60,748 nt of DNA from Xanthoparmelia taractica. Taxonomy: Eukaryota; Ascomycota; Lecanoromycetes; Lecanorales; Parmeliaceae. Where the stretch lies: NCBI GenBank assembly GCA_033085395.1, contig JANQBS010000235.1:1-60748 (forward strand), read 5' to 3'. Below the pieces are notes generated by a model. The model was given only the letters and a program-made list of their open reading frames with translations, had not been told where the DNA came from and did no database searches. This document shows positions 60,621 through 60,748 of this stretch, in pieces; the first letter of the stretch is position 1, and each line of letters begins with the position of its first letter. The translations under genes were made by a program, and so were the position numbers.

Positions 60621-60656
60621 ATATATTACGTAACTTATTACTTACGCGCTTGAACT

Positions 60657-60748
60657 ACGGGTCGGAAAGGTGTGGTATATTTGATGATATGGGACCAGTT
60701 TTTCGAATACCATACCGAAAGGTATGGGATATCCCATACTCCCATTGG
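60657..60748 (-). mobile_element. Half of a 273-bp-type TIR element cut by the window edge
   Basis: Starts with the TIR ACGGGTCGGAAAGGTGTGG and is the reverse complement of 29729-29820 apart from a few changes. It includes the 18-bp palindrome GTATGGGATATCCCATAC (60722-60739). The window ends at ...CCCATTGG, the boundary with the A+T-rich middle of the complete copy. Confidence 0.85.

Noticed and set aside
76..60656. Single giant transposon bounded by the ACGGGTCGG repeats at the window edges
   Set aside because: The edge repeats point outward (each is the terminus of its own short element) and the 10-bp flanks AACTATAATA and CGCTTGAACT do not match.

Overview
The window is gene-poor, very A+T-rich DNA from what is most likely a filamentous ascomycete (Pezizomycotina). 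It is an AT-isochore made of transposable elements degraded by repeat-induced point mutation (RIP). CA and TG dinucleotides are strongly depleted and TA is abundant, while CG stays common. Decayed reading frames are broken mostly by TAA/TAG where CAA/CAG (Gln) is expected. I found no intact host gene, tRNA, rRNA, CRISPR or bacterial-type feature. All identifications are by eye, from motifs, target-site duplications (TSDs) and internal comparison of copies.

Layout. 1-75: one end of a short terminal-inverted-repeat (TIR) element. 76-2650: unassigned decayed DNA, a 21-bp heptad-type tandem repeat (1195-1440) and repeat R1. 2746-2892: solo LTR. 2893-10282: unassigned decayed DNA holding a 1.1-kb TIR element (7276-8373, 10-bp TSD). 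About 10.8-27.5 kb: an unclassified element D1 containing gypsy element B (13023-27216, minus strand, TSD ATAAG), which contains gypsy element A of the same family (14359-21432, plus strand, TSD ATCAG). About 27.54-33.33 kb: Ty1/copia element G (plus), interrupted by a 273-bp TIR element (29548-29820, exact 10-bp TSD). 33333-40408: a second chromodomain gypsy element, C (plus), with an antisense coiled-coil frame in its 3' region. 40409-41808: an LTR-like unit and a less mutated repeat block. About 41.8-52.7 kb: LINE F (plus), split inside its reverse transcriptase by Ty1/copia element E (45210-51903, minus, TSD GATAT). About 52.73-55.0 kb: D2, an inverted copy of D1. 55.0-59.3 kb: unassigned decayed coding DNA. 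59335-60620: R2, an inverted copy of R1. 60657-60748: the start of another copy of the 273-bp TIR element.

The elements form nested layers rather than a working pathway. In all six reverse transcriptases the catalytic Asp-Asp pair now reads Asn-Asn, as G-to-A RIP would produce, so none can be active. Short units (solo LTR, small TIR elements, LTRs) keep more G+C than the long repeats, as expected if they escaped RIP or arrived after it. I see no convincing new non-transposon system. The most unusual items are the 10-bp-TSD TIR family, whose half-copies bound the window, the antisense frame in element C, and the inverted large-scale arrangement of R and D.
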